From the NCBI RefSeq assembly GCF_042643165.1, contig NZ_JBHRSH010000001.1, forward strand, positions 1,798,001 through 1,862,000: a stretch of 64,000 bases of DNA, written 5' to 3'. A model generated the notes under the pieces. It had not been told where the DNA came from. It was given only the letters and a program-made list of their open reading frames with translations, and did not search any database. Positions 25,222-32,684 of the stretch are shown piece by piece (the first letter of the stretch is position 1; the number at the start of each line of letters is the position of its first letter). The position numbers and the translations under genes are program-made. The DNA is from Hyphococcus aureus. Lineage in GTDB: Bacteria > Pseudomonadota > Alphaproteobacteria > Caulobacterales > Parvularculaceae.

Positions 25222-26459
25222 CTCGCCTGCGCCTGCGAGCTATGCGGTTGTTCCAGAAGGCCAGAGAATTCTTGGCCTGCACGTTTTCTCAACGCCGCCG
25301 GGTAAATTTCGAATACGAGTTTTTCAAATGTTTTGGGCCAGGAGAAGTTTTCCTGCGCATGCGCGCGGGCGCGCTCGCCCATCCCGGAAAGACGATCCAT
25401 CCAAACCGCTGCGATATTGGCGCCCATGGCGTCGGCGTCTCCGCACGGGCCGAGACGGCCAAGCGACGGTGGCACACGGTCGAGCATGGCGCCGGCCCTG
25501 ACCCCGACAACAGGGAGCCCTGCGGCCTGCGCTTCAATGACGGAAATGCCGAAGGTCTCATTCTCCATCGCCGACACATAGATGTCTGCAGAGGCGAAAT
25601 AAGAGGCGAGCGTTTCCCTGTCGTCAACAAAGCCGGGGAAATGAATATTCTCGTCTGCGCATTCGGCCATCAGCGCGAGCCGGTCTTTGCCGTCGCCAAG
25701 CATGACGAGGCTTGCGTTCCAGCTTTGCGGCAATTTGCGGAATGCCTCCACGAGCATGCGCGCTTTCTTCTCATGGTCGATGCGGCCGGCATAGATCAGC
25801 AAAGGCGTCGCAGGTCCGGCGCCAAGCTTGGTGCGCAACGCATCGCAGCGTCGCGCTTTAGTGAAGAGCTTCGTATCGGCGCCGAGGGGGAGGATGAAAG
25901 GGGCATCGATCCCGAGCGCGCCATAATGTTCGGCTGCGATCTGTGTCAGCGTGTAGAATGCGTCGAAGCGTTTATAGAGACTGGACGCGTAGCGATAGGC
26001 GAGACGCTTGACCTGTCGCGCAGCGTAGGCGCCCGCACGCGGCGCCAGATAGCGCTCTACATAAACCGTCGGAAAGTCCGTGTGATATCCCGCGACCAGC
26101 GCCGTTTGCGGATTGCGCCGGCGGTAATAGAGCGATGTCCAGGGCAGGTTATAAGCGTCCTGACATTCGATCAGATTTGGCTGCGCATATCGCAATGCCT
26201 CCAGCACCGCGTTGGTGCGCAACAGCAATCTGTAATTCGGACTGCCAGGCACTTGCGGCGACGCGATCTCAATCGTTGTGGCGCGTCCGTCCCGGGTGAT
26301 TGCGTCGCGCTCCCCGGGCACGATAAGGCAGTGGTTCGCTTCAGTGCGGTCAAGAATGAACCGGCGTTTTTCAAGCAGGTAGGTTTTTACGCCGCCGCCC
26401 TTTGCGGCGTAGGATTGGGTTAAATCGCAGAGCGTAAGCGACGCCGGATGTCCTGACAC
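25218..26459 (-). CDS. Glycosyltransferase family 4
   Basis: A 413-residue GT-B transferase. The N-terminal half has KGGGVKTYLLEKRRF and the receptor segment ECQDAYNLPW; the C-terminal half has the family pattern LIYAGRIDHEKKARMLVEAF, FPGFVDDRETLASYFASAD and the EX7E segment ENETFGISVIEAQAAGLPVV. Such enzymes act on lipid-linked or free mannose/glucose acceptors. It is arranged tail to tail with the family-2 transferase, so they are not one operon, but both may serve the same surface glycan or glycolipid. Confidence 0.86.
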   Translation of the reverse strand: MSGHPASLTLCDLTQSYAAKGGGVKTYLLEKRRFILDRTEANHCLIVPGERDAITRDGRATTIEIASPQVPGSPNYRLLLRTNAVLEALRYAQPNLIECQDAYNLPWTSLYYRRRNPQTALVAGYHTDFPTVYVERYLAPRAGAYAARQVKRLAYRYASSLYKRFDAFYTLTQIAAEHYGALGIDAPFILPLGADTKLFTKARRCDALRTKLGAGPATPLLIYAGRIDHEKKARMLVEAFRKLPQSWNASLVMLGDGKDRLALMAECADENIHFPGFVDDRETLASYFASADIYVSAMENETFGISVIEAQAAGLPVVGVRAGAMLDRVPPSLGRLGPCGDADAMGANIAAVWMDRLSGMGERARAHAQENFSWPKTFEKLVFEIYPAALRKRAGQEFSGLLEQPHSSQAQAS

Positions 26460-26765
26460 AAAAATTACGCTCCGCCTGATCTTCGCGACCCCCTTTGTTT
26501 TTCTGGCGTCAGCGGCGCCCGGTCTTCAAGGAAAGTTTTTGTGACAAAAGCGTACCTGTTGCATTTGTTGTGAACGGCATGTTTTTTTTCAGACCGCTCC
26601 GAGGACGGAATAAAGCAAGAGAAGCGATGGCTTTTCGCACTCAGTGTTTTTCGCATTGTAGAAAAAGACGCATCCCGTGCGCGCTATAAAATAGGCGCCG
26701 GTTTTCACGCAACTGTCATACGCCGCAGGCAAAATACTCGTGACGAATCGAGTGGGAGACGCGCG
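26460..26765. other. Intergenic region upstream of the family-4 transferase
   Basis: About 300 bases with no supported gene. It must hold the promoter of the minus-strand glycosyltransferase and probably that of the 59-residue ORF. I see no hairpin terminator, palindrome or RNA gene. Confidence 0.45.
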
Positions 26766-26945
26766 ATGTTTCTGAAAAGAACCCTGGAGCGAATTGGCGA
26801 TGTGTTGGGGCTCGCCATTTTGTTGACAGGTCTTCTGGTAGGCTCGAATCTTCTTCGTGGGAGGATGCGCAGCGCGCCGATGAAAAGGCGCGCTGCGGCG
26901 CCAGGCGCGGCTTCTGCGCGCCACGCCCTGAAACCTGCACTCTGA
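26766..26945 (+). CDS. 59-residue single-span membrane protein
   Basis: A short ORF starting MFLKRTLERIGDVLGLA with GGGAG about twelve bases upstream. One hydrophobic segment (about 13-29, LGLAILLTGLLVG) is followed by a strongly basic, Ala-rich tail (RRAAAPGAASARHALK). This topology, a short N-terminus, one span and a positive cytosolic tail, is typical of bacterial small membrane proteins. It stands alone in a region of nearly 600 bases without another gene. No family is recognised, and the evidence is only the ribosome-binding site and the composition. Confidence 0.42.
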   Translation: MFLKRTLERIGDVLGLAILLTGLLVGSNLLRGRMRSAPMKRRAAAPGAASARHALKPAL

Positions 26946-27037
26946 ATTACAGTTGAAACAGAAAGGCTGCGGGCGCCGTTCGACGGCACCGCGGCTTTTC
27001 GGTGGGTCAATCTGATGTCGCGTCAGCGCGTCACCGA

Positions 27038-27520
27038 TTAACGCGGCGCGATGTGACAGGCGCCGCCGCCATTTTTCTCGAAATATTGCTGGTGATATTC
27101 CTCCGCCTTCCACCATGGGCCTAGCGGCTCGATCTTGGTGGCGATGGGGCGCGGGTGACGGCCGGACGCGTCTTCGGCTTCGCGCGAAGCGAGCGCCGCT
27201 TCGCGCTGAGCGTCGTTAAGGGTGAAGATGGCGGTGCGGTATTGATCGCCCACATCCGGGCCCTGGCGGTTGACCTGGGTGGGGTCATGGCTCGCCCAGA
27301 AAATCTCGAGAAGCTTTTCATAGGAGACGGCGGCCGGATCGAACTCGATCTTCACGGCTTCCGCATGCCCGGTGGTCTTGGCGCAGACCTCGCGGTAGGT
27401 GGGATTTTCCTTTTGCCCGCCTGTATAGCCGACCTCCGTGGCGACGACGCCATCCGTGTCGCGAAAGACCTGTTCAACGCCCCAGAAGCAGCCGGCGGCG
27501 AATACAGCAGTCTCAGTCAT
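27038..27520 (-). CDS. msrA: Peptide methionine-S-sulfoxide reductase
   Basis: A 160-residue repair enzyme that reduces methionine-S-sulfoxide. The start MTETAVFAAGCFWGVEQ gives the usual distance to the catalytic GCFWG (C11); an in-frame codon at 27577 would add 19 residues. Family motifs are VGYTGG, GHAEAVKIEFDP, FWASHDPTQVNRQGPDVG, and EEYHQQYFEKN. The C-terminus ends soon after KNGGGACHI, whose cysteine may act as resolving residue. No msrB is adjacent. Confidence 0.93.
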   Translation of the reverse strand: MTETAVFAAGCFWGVEQVFRDTDGVVATEVGYTGGQKENPTYREVCAKTTGHAEAVKIEFDPAAVSYEKLLEIFWASHDPTQVNRQGPDVGDQYRTAIFTLNDAQREAALASREAEDASGRHPRPIATKIEPLGPWWKAEEYHQQYFEKNGGGACHIAPR

Positions 27521-27646
27521 ACAAAGTCTCCAGCCTGTTTTGACTGAACATAAAGGACCGAACCGGCGGGCCTGCAAGTCCTCATCACAGCTTTGTGGTC
27601 CCTCTTGCTCAAGCGGAGCAGGGACAGGTGACGAAAAGGGCTCCGG

Positions 27647-27985
27647 CTAAGAGTGTTTACCCGGGGAGACCGCGCGCGTGATCCAATCGAGGAAATTGGC
27701 GCTGGAGCCTTCTGCGGCGACGGGCAGGGCGGCGACGCAAGGCTCCCCATAGGGATGGAGCGCGAGAATCCGGTCCCGGGCGGCATTGGCGGCGGCAGCT
27801 GTCGTCTTGACGATCAGCGGGGTTTCAAGCCCTATCTCGACCTTGCCTTCCCATTCGTAGACCGAGCGCATTTCGGCGTGAATATTGACGCAGGCCGCGA
27901 GCTTTTCCTCCACAAGGGCGCGGGCGATTCGCGCCGCGGTCTCGGCGTTAGGCGCGGTGACGTAAAGAAAAACGATCCCGGACAT
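27647..27985 (-). CDS. cutA: Divalent-cation tolerance protein CutA
   Basis: A 112-residue trimeric CutA1 protein, fold related to PII signal proteins. It starts MSGIVFLYVTAPNAETA; five more residues are possible from 28000. The conserved core is LVEEKLAACVNIHAEMRSVY followed by W-E-G-K-VE and, near the C-terminus, HPYGEPCVAALPV. Its cellular role is unclear despite the copper-tolerance name. It is divergent from queC with a gap of under 90 bp. Confidence 0.9.
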   Translation of the reverse strand: MSGIVFLYVTAPNAETAARIARALVEEKLAACVNIHAEMRSVYEWEGKVEIGLETPLIVKTTAAAANAARDRILALHPYGEPCVAALPVAAEGSSANFLDWITRAVSPGKHS

Positions 27986-28073
27986 GATCCGTCCTCCCAT
28001 TGCGGCTTTGGCGGCTCCAGCCTAAACAGCCATCAGCAATATGGAGCGCGCCATTCTTGCGCGCCAGGATAGC

Positions 28074-28790
28074 ATGCGTACGCTTGATAACACCCGCGCC
28101 CTCGTTTTGTTTTCCGGTGGGCAGGATTCGTCGATTTCCCTCGCCTGGGCGCTCGACCGCTACAAGCATGTGGAAACCGTCGGCTTCATTTACGGCCAGC
28201 GCCATTCTGTTGAGCTTGGCGCAAGACTGACCGTGCGAAAGGCCATCGCCGATGCTTTCCCCCGCTGGGCGGGAAGGCTCGGTGGGGACACGCTGGTGGA
28301 TTCGCGCGGCCTCAACGACCTTGGTGAGACCGCCATGACCCATGAGACCGAAATCGTCCTTGGCAATGACGGATTGCCAAGCACCTTCGTGCCGGGACGA
28401 AATCTGGTGTTTCTGGCGCTCTCGGGCGGGCTCGCTTACCGGCGCAATCTCGGCGTTCTCGTCGCAGGCATGTGTGAGGCGGATTATTCCGGCTATCCCG
28501 ATTGCCGGTCCGACGCGCTCGCCGCGCAGCTTGAAGCCTTGCGGTTGGGCATGGACGCAAATTTTGGACTGGATACGCCGCTGATGCATATCGACAAGGC
28601 CGAAAGCTGGCGTCTTGCAGAGCGGTTGGGCGGCGCGGCGCTGGTCGATATTGTCAATGAGCACAGCCACACCTGTTATCGCGGCGTGCGCGCACGGCGT
28701 CACGATTGGGGCTATGGCTGCGGGGAATGTCCCGCCTGCGAATTGCGCGCCAAGGGCTGGGCCGGTTATCGCGGCGACGAGGCCAATTGA
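28074..28790 (+). CDS. queC: 7-cyano-7-deazaguanine synthase
   Basis: A 238-residue enzyme that makes preQ0 from 7-carboxy-7-deazaguanine, the last step before QueF in queuosine synthesis. The PP-loop ATP site is LVLFSGGQDSSISLAW, and the zinc cysteines are in CYRG and YGCGECPACELRAKGW. AGGA upstream of ATG 28074 supports this start; ATG 28041 would add 11 residues. The stop overlaps the TTG start of the following transporter gene. queD, queE and queF are not in the window. Confidence 0.92.
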   Translation: MRTLDNTRALVLFSGGQDSSISLAWALDRYKHVETVGFIYGQRHSVELGARLTVRKAIADAFPRWAGRLGGDTLVDSRGLNDLGETAMTHETEIVLGNDGLPSTFVPGRNLVFLALSGGLAYRRNLGVLVAGMCEADYSGYPDCRSDALAAQLEALRLGMDANFGLDTPLMHIDKAESWRLAERLGGAALVDIVNEHSHTCYRGVRARRHDWGYGCGECPACELRAKGWAGYRGDEAN

Positions 28791-29965
28791 CCGCAGCCTC
28801 TCACAAAACCGCCGGACCGCTTTATGCGTTTTACTATGGCGGCCAATTCATCCTGCTCGGCTTTCAACTGCCGTTCTTTGCGGGCTGGCTCACGCTGAAA
28901 GGGTTTGATCCCGCCGAAATCGGATGGATCACGGGCGCATCCTTGATTGCGCGGCTTTTGTTCGGGCCCTTTGTCGCCTATTGGGCCGATCATCAAAGCG
29001 ATGAACGCCGCTCCCTGCGCATCGTGACTTTTTTCTTCGCGCTCAGCGCAGCGGTGTTGATTTTCGCGCCAGGCAAATTGTTGATCGGGGCTGCGGCGGC
29101 GCTGATGATGTGGTGCTTCGGCCTTCTCGTGCCGCTGACCGATACGGCGGTGTTGCGCGCCGATCGCAATGGCTGGCTCCATTACGGACAGACGCGTGCG
29201 GCGGGGTCGGTGTTTTTTCTGGCGACTAATGTCCTCGGCGGCGCCTTGCTGGCTGGCGCGGGCGTGATTGCTGTTGCGCCGGCGATGGCGATGGCGGCGG
29301 CGTTTGCTTTCGCGATGACCTTTATACTGCCTGCAGGCGCCGGCGGGCGAGGCGGCGCGAAGCCCGTTTCCTGGCGGGAGGCGCCCAAGCTCGTCTCCAA
29401 TCCGGCGTTTCTGATCGTGCTCGCCTCCGCAGGACTCATTCAGGGCGCCCATGCGGTTTATTACGCCTTTTCATTTTTGCGGTGGGAGCAGCTTGGTTAT
29501 TCAACGCTTGTCATTGGCTGTCTGTGGGCGACGGGCGTTCTCGCGGAAATCTTTTTGCTGGCGCGCGCCCGCGGGCTTGCCAAACGCTTCGGCCCGGCGA
29601 CCTTGCTGGCCGTTGGCGGCGCGGCGGCGGCTTTGCGATGGACGGTGATCGCGCTGGAGCCGCCTTTGCCGATCCTTTTCGTTGTACAGCTTCTCCACGC
29701 GCTGACCTTCGCCAGCGCCTATCTCGGCGCCATTGAATTTCTCGACCGCGCCGCGCCGCTGCGTCTCGTCAACACCGGCATGACCATCATGTCGACGACA
29801 GGCGTCGGCGCTGTCACCGGCGTCGCCACCGTTATCGCCGGCTATGTCTGGGATGGCGCGGGGCCGGCGGCGGCGTATTTCCTGATGGCGGCCATGGGCG
29901 CGCTCGCCTGTTTCCTCGCGCTGTTTCTGCGACGCGTGTGGCATGGCGGAAAGCTGTTTGAGTGA
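28787..29965 (+). CDS. MFS transporter (MFS_1-like)
   Basis: A 392-residue carrier with about twelve membrane segments. It begins at TTG 28787, which overlaps the queC stop (TTGA), so translation is coupled. The N-terminal segment LYAFYYGGQFILLGFQLPFF and the loop YWADHQSDERRS match the MFS_1-like group that includes 3-phenylpropionate and nucleoside permeases. Tight coupling to queC suggests uptake of a queuosine precursor or another nucleobase-like compound, but that is inference. A longer reading from 28706 lies inside queC and is not credible. Confidence 0.83.
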   Translation: MTAASHKTAGPLYAFYYGGQFILLGFQLPFFAGWLTLKGFDPAEIGWITGASLIARLLFGPFVAYWADHQSDERRSLRIVTFFFALSAAVLIFAPGKLLIGAAAALMMWCFGLLVPLTDTAVLRADRNGWLHYGQTRAAGSVFFLATNVLGGALLAGAGVIAVAPAMAMAAAFAFAMTFILPAGAGGRGGAKPVSWREAPKLVSNPAFLIVLASAGLIQGAHAVYYAFSFLRWEQLGYSTLVIGCLWATGVLAEIFLLARARGLAKRFGPATLLAVGGAAAALRWTVIALEPPLPILFVVQLLHALTFASAYLGAIEFLDRAAPLRLVNTGMTIMSTTGVGAVTGVATVIAGYVWDGAGPAAAYFLMAAMGALACFLALFLRRVWHGGKLFE

Positions 29966-30177
29966 AGACGCGCCGCCGTCAGCGATAGCGGCCTGATGCG
30001 CATTTTTGTCCATTTGAGAGTTTGAGGCGTCTTAATAATATAAGGCGGTTTTCCGGTCTGCGGGAAATCGTCGGACGCCGCCCCGCGTCGACGCATTATA
30101 ATGAGGCAGGGGTTAATCAGTGGGGAAAAATCAGTCCGGCGTTCGCCAGCACAGGACAATCGCATAGGAGCAAATCA

Positions 30178-32589
30178 ATGATCGCATGTCTTTCGTCTTG
30201 TAGACGACGGCTTAGTTTTTTTTGCGCCAGCGCCAGCTTGCTCGGGCTGTCGAGCGCGGCAATAGCCCAGGGACCGGTCATCATACAGCCGGGCGCCCCG
30301 GGGCAGGCCGCCCGCGAATTGAGCGCCGATGATGCCGTGAAGATCGCCGACACCAGCTATTCGGCGGACGACGTTAAATTCATGCAGGACATGATTCCGC
30401 ATCACTATCAGGCCGTGGAAATGGCCGAACTCGTCAAGGACCGCACCAACCGCCAGGAGCTGATCGATGCTGCGGGGCGCATCAACGCCTCTCAGGCCGA
30501 TGAAATCGCTTTCATGCAAGGCTGGCTGCGCGAGCGCGGGGAGACGGCGCCTGATCCGAAAGCGCACAGCATGCACATGTCTCATAAGATGATGGGCATG
30601 GCGACGCCGGAACAGATGAAAGCCCTCGCCGCCGCGAAAGGAACCGACTTCGACAAAATGTTCCTGACGCTGATGATCACGCATCATGAAGGCGCGGTGA
30701 AAATGGTCGATCATCTTCTGTTGCAACCGGGGTCCGCCTATGACCCGGTGCTCTTTGACTTTGTCAATGAAGTCAAAAACGGACAGACGACCGAGATCGA
30801 GCGTATGAATGCGCTGCTTGCGGGATTGTCCGCCGATGCGCGCGTCGGGCTGAAGCCCGGCTATCATGATGCTGGCGAAGCGATCAACAATATGGAGCTT
30901 GTGGTCGCGTTGCCGAAACCGCCCGGCTTTGTCGATCCGAAAAACCCTGCCGGATTGCCCCCGGAGTTGCCGGCAAAGGAAGGCGAGAAAAAGAACGCAC
31001 AAGACAATGATGAGACCGAATGGGGCGAGCGTTCGCCGCTATTGAGCTTTTCCAATACGGATATGGCGTTCGCCGGAGATGTGCTCGTCGCCGGGAATTA
31101 TCACGGCTTCAATATTTATAAATTGCAAGCGGACGGCGCGCCGGAACTCTTCAGTTCCATCGTCTGTCCGGGCGGGCAGGGCGATGTTTCCATTGTCGGC
31201 GATCTTCTGATCATGTCAGTGGAGCAGACCCGCGGGCGCATAGACTGTGGACTACAGGGCGTCGCCGATGATGTGAGCGCCGAGCGCTTCCGCGGGTTGC
31301 GCATCTTCGACATCAGTGATCTCGCCCGACCCGTGCAGGTCGGACAGGTTCAGACTTGCCGCGGATCGCATACGCATTCGGTTGTGTCGCGCCCCACAGG
31401 CAAAGGCGGTAAGATCATTGTCTATAATTCCGGCACATCTTCCGTGCGTAATGAAAAAGAGCTTCCCGGTTGCATCGGCGCCATTCCCGGCGACAACCGC
31501 ACCGCGCTTTTCCGTATCGATGTGATTGAAATTCCCGTCGACGATCCGTCCAAGGCGCGCATCATCGACAGCCCCGCCGTATTCGCCGATCCGGAAACCG
31601 GACAGCTTGCGGGTCTGTGGCAAGGGGGCGATCATGGCGACGACACACAGACCACCAGTCAGACCAATCAGTGTCATGACATCACCGTGTTTCCGTCGCA
31701 AAAAATTGCGGCGGGCGCCTGTTCCGGCAACGGGATTATTTTCGATATCTCCAATCCCCTGAAGCCGAAGCGCATCGACGCCGTATTGGATAAGGGCTTC
31801 GCCTATTGGCATTCGGCGACATTCAACAATAACGGCACGAAAGTGCTGTTCACCGATGAATGGGGCGGGGGCTCCCGGCCACGCTGCCGCGCCGCCGACC
31901 CTAAAGAGTGGGGAGCCGATGCGATTTACGACATCGAAGACGGCAAGCTGAAATTTCAGAGCTATTACAAACTACCTGCGCCGCAGGCGGATCAGGAAAA
32001 CTGCGTCGCCCATAACGGCTCTGTCGTGCCAGTGCCGGGCCGCGATATTTTCGTGCAGGCCTGGTATCAGGGCGGCGTTTCGGTGATGGATTTCACCGAC
32101 TCCGTGAACCCGGTTGAGATCGCCTATTTCGATCGCGGGCCGCTTCATGAAAAGAAACTGGTGCTGGGCGGTTACTGGTCGACTTACTGGTATCGCGGCA
32201 AGATTTACGGCACAGAAATCGCTCGCGGTCTCGACGTGCTGGCGCTGACGCCGAGCGAGTTTCTGACGGAGAACGAGATTGCGGCCGCCGCGCTCGCCGA
32301 TCAGGGCGCAATCTTCAATCCGCAGGATCAGTATCCGGTGACATGGCCGGCGGAACCTGTCGTCGCCCGAGCCTATATGGATCAGCTCGCGCGCGATGAA
32401 GCGCTCTCAGACGCCGTGACCGGCGATCTTAACGAAGCGCTCGATAAAGCGGACGCCGCACTTGAAAAAGGCGGGTCCGACAGAGCCGTCGCGTCGAAGC
32501 TGAAATCGCTGGCGGGCAAACTCGGCGATGGCAAACGTCAGGCGGCGCTCAGTGAAACCCTGAATGGGATTGCGTCGCGGTTGAGATAA
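30178..32589 (+). CDS. Secreted DUF305-LVIVD repeat fusion protein
   Basis: An 803-residue exported protein. AGGAG precedes ATG 30178, and a signal peptide ends near SSAAIAQ (about residue 30). A DUF305 domain (about 45-225) shows the paired motif DMIPHHYQAVEMAE and MITHHEGAVKMV plus a Met/His-rich HSMHMSHKMMGM. From about 285 to 705 follow LVIVD-type beta-propeller repeats (GLRIFDISDLARPVQVG, GIIFDISNPLKP, GVSVMDFTDSVNPVE). The His/Met content suggests metal, perhaps copper, binding in the periplasm. The Ala-rich C-terminal helix (about 730-803) is extra. No sortable operon partner is present, and a strong terminator follows. Confidence 0.82.
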   Translation: MIACLSSCRRRLSFFCASASLLGLSSAAIAQGPVIIQPGAPGQAARELSADDAVKIADTSYSADDVKFMQDMIPHHYQAVEMAELVKDRTNRQELIDAAGRINASQADEIAFMQGWLRERGETAPDPKAHSMHMSHKMMGMATPEQMKALAAAKGTDFDKMFLTLMITHHEGAVKMVDHLLLQPGSAYDPVLFDFVNEVKNGQTTEIERMNALLAGLSADARVGLKPGYHDAGEAINNMELVVALPKPPGFVDPKNPAGLPPELPAKEGEKKNAQDNDETEWGERSPLLSFSNTDMAFAGDVLVAGNYHGFNIYKLQADGAPELFSSIVCPGGQGDVSIVGDLLIMSVEQTRGRIDCGLQGVADDVSAERFRGLRIFDISDLARPVQVGQVQTCRGSHTHSVVSRPTGKGGKIIVYNSGTSSVRNEKELPGCIGAIPGDNRTALFRIDVIEIPVDDPSKARIIDSPAVFADPETGQLAGLWQGGDHGDDTQTTSQTNQCHDITVFPSQKIAAGACSGNGIIFDISNPLKPKRIDAVLDKGFAYWHSATFNNNGTKVLFTDEWGGGSRPRCRAADPKEWGADAIYDIEDGKLKFQSYYKLPAPQADQENCVAHNGSVVPVPGRDIFVQAWYQGGVSVMDFTDSVNPVEIAYFDRGPLHEKKLVLGGYWSTYWYRGKIYGTEIARGLDVLALTPSEFLTENEIAAAALADQGAIFNPQDQYPVTWPAEPVVARAYMDQLARDEALSDAVTGDLNEALDKADAALEKGGSDRAVASKLKSLAGKLGDGKRQAALSETLNGIASRLR

Positions 32590-32610
32590 CGACACGTGCA
32601 TCATGCAAAA

Positions 32611-32644
32611 GGGCGGCTGAGATTTCTCTGCCGCCCTTTTTTTT
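32611..32644 (+). terminator. Rho-independent terminator of the DUF305-LVIVD gene
   Basis: GGGCGGC (32611-32617) pairs with GCCGCCC (32630-32636) around a 12-base loop and is followed by eight T. It lies about 20 bp after the stop codon. On the other strand it is 40 bp past the cyclase-like gene, so it may serve both, since the A-run upstream gives a short T-run there. Confidence 0.9.
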
Positions 32645-32684
32645 GTTCTTGTATTGAAGAATAACCTTGGAAGGCTTTGGCTGT

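Noticed and set aside
25242..26423. 393-codon plus-strand ORF opposite the family-4 glycosyltransferase
   Set aside because: Shadow frame; the minus-strand gene has all family motifs.
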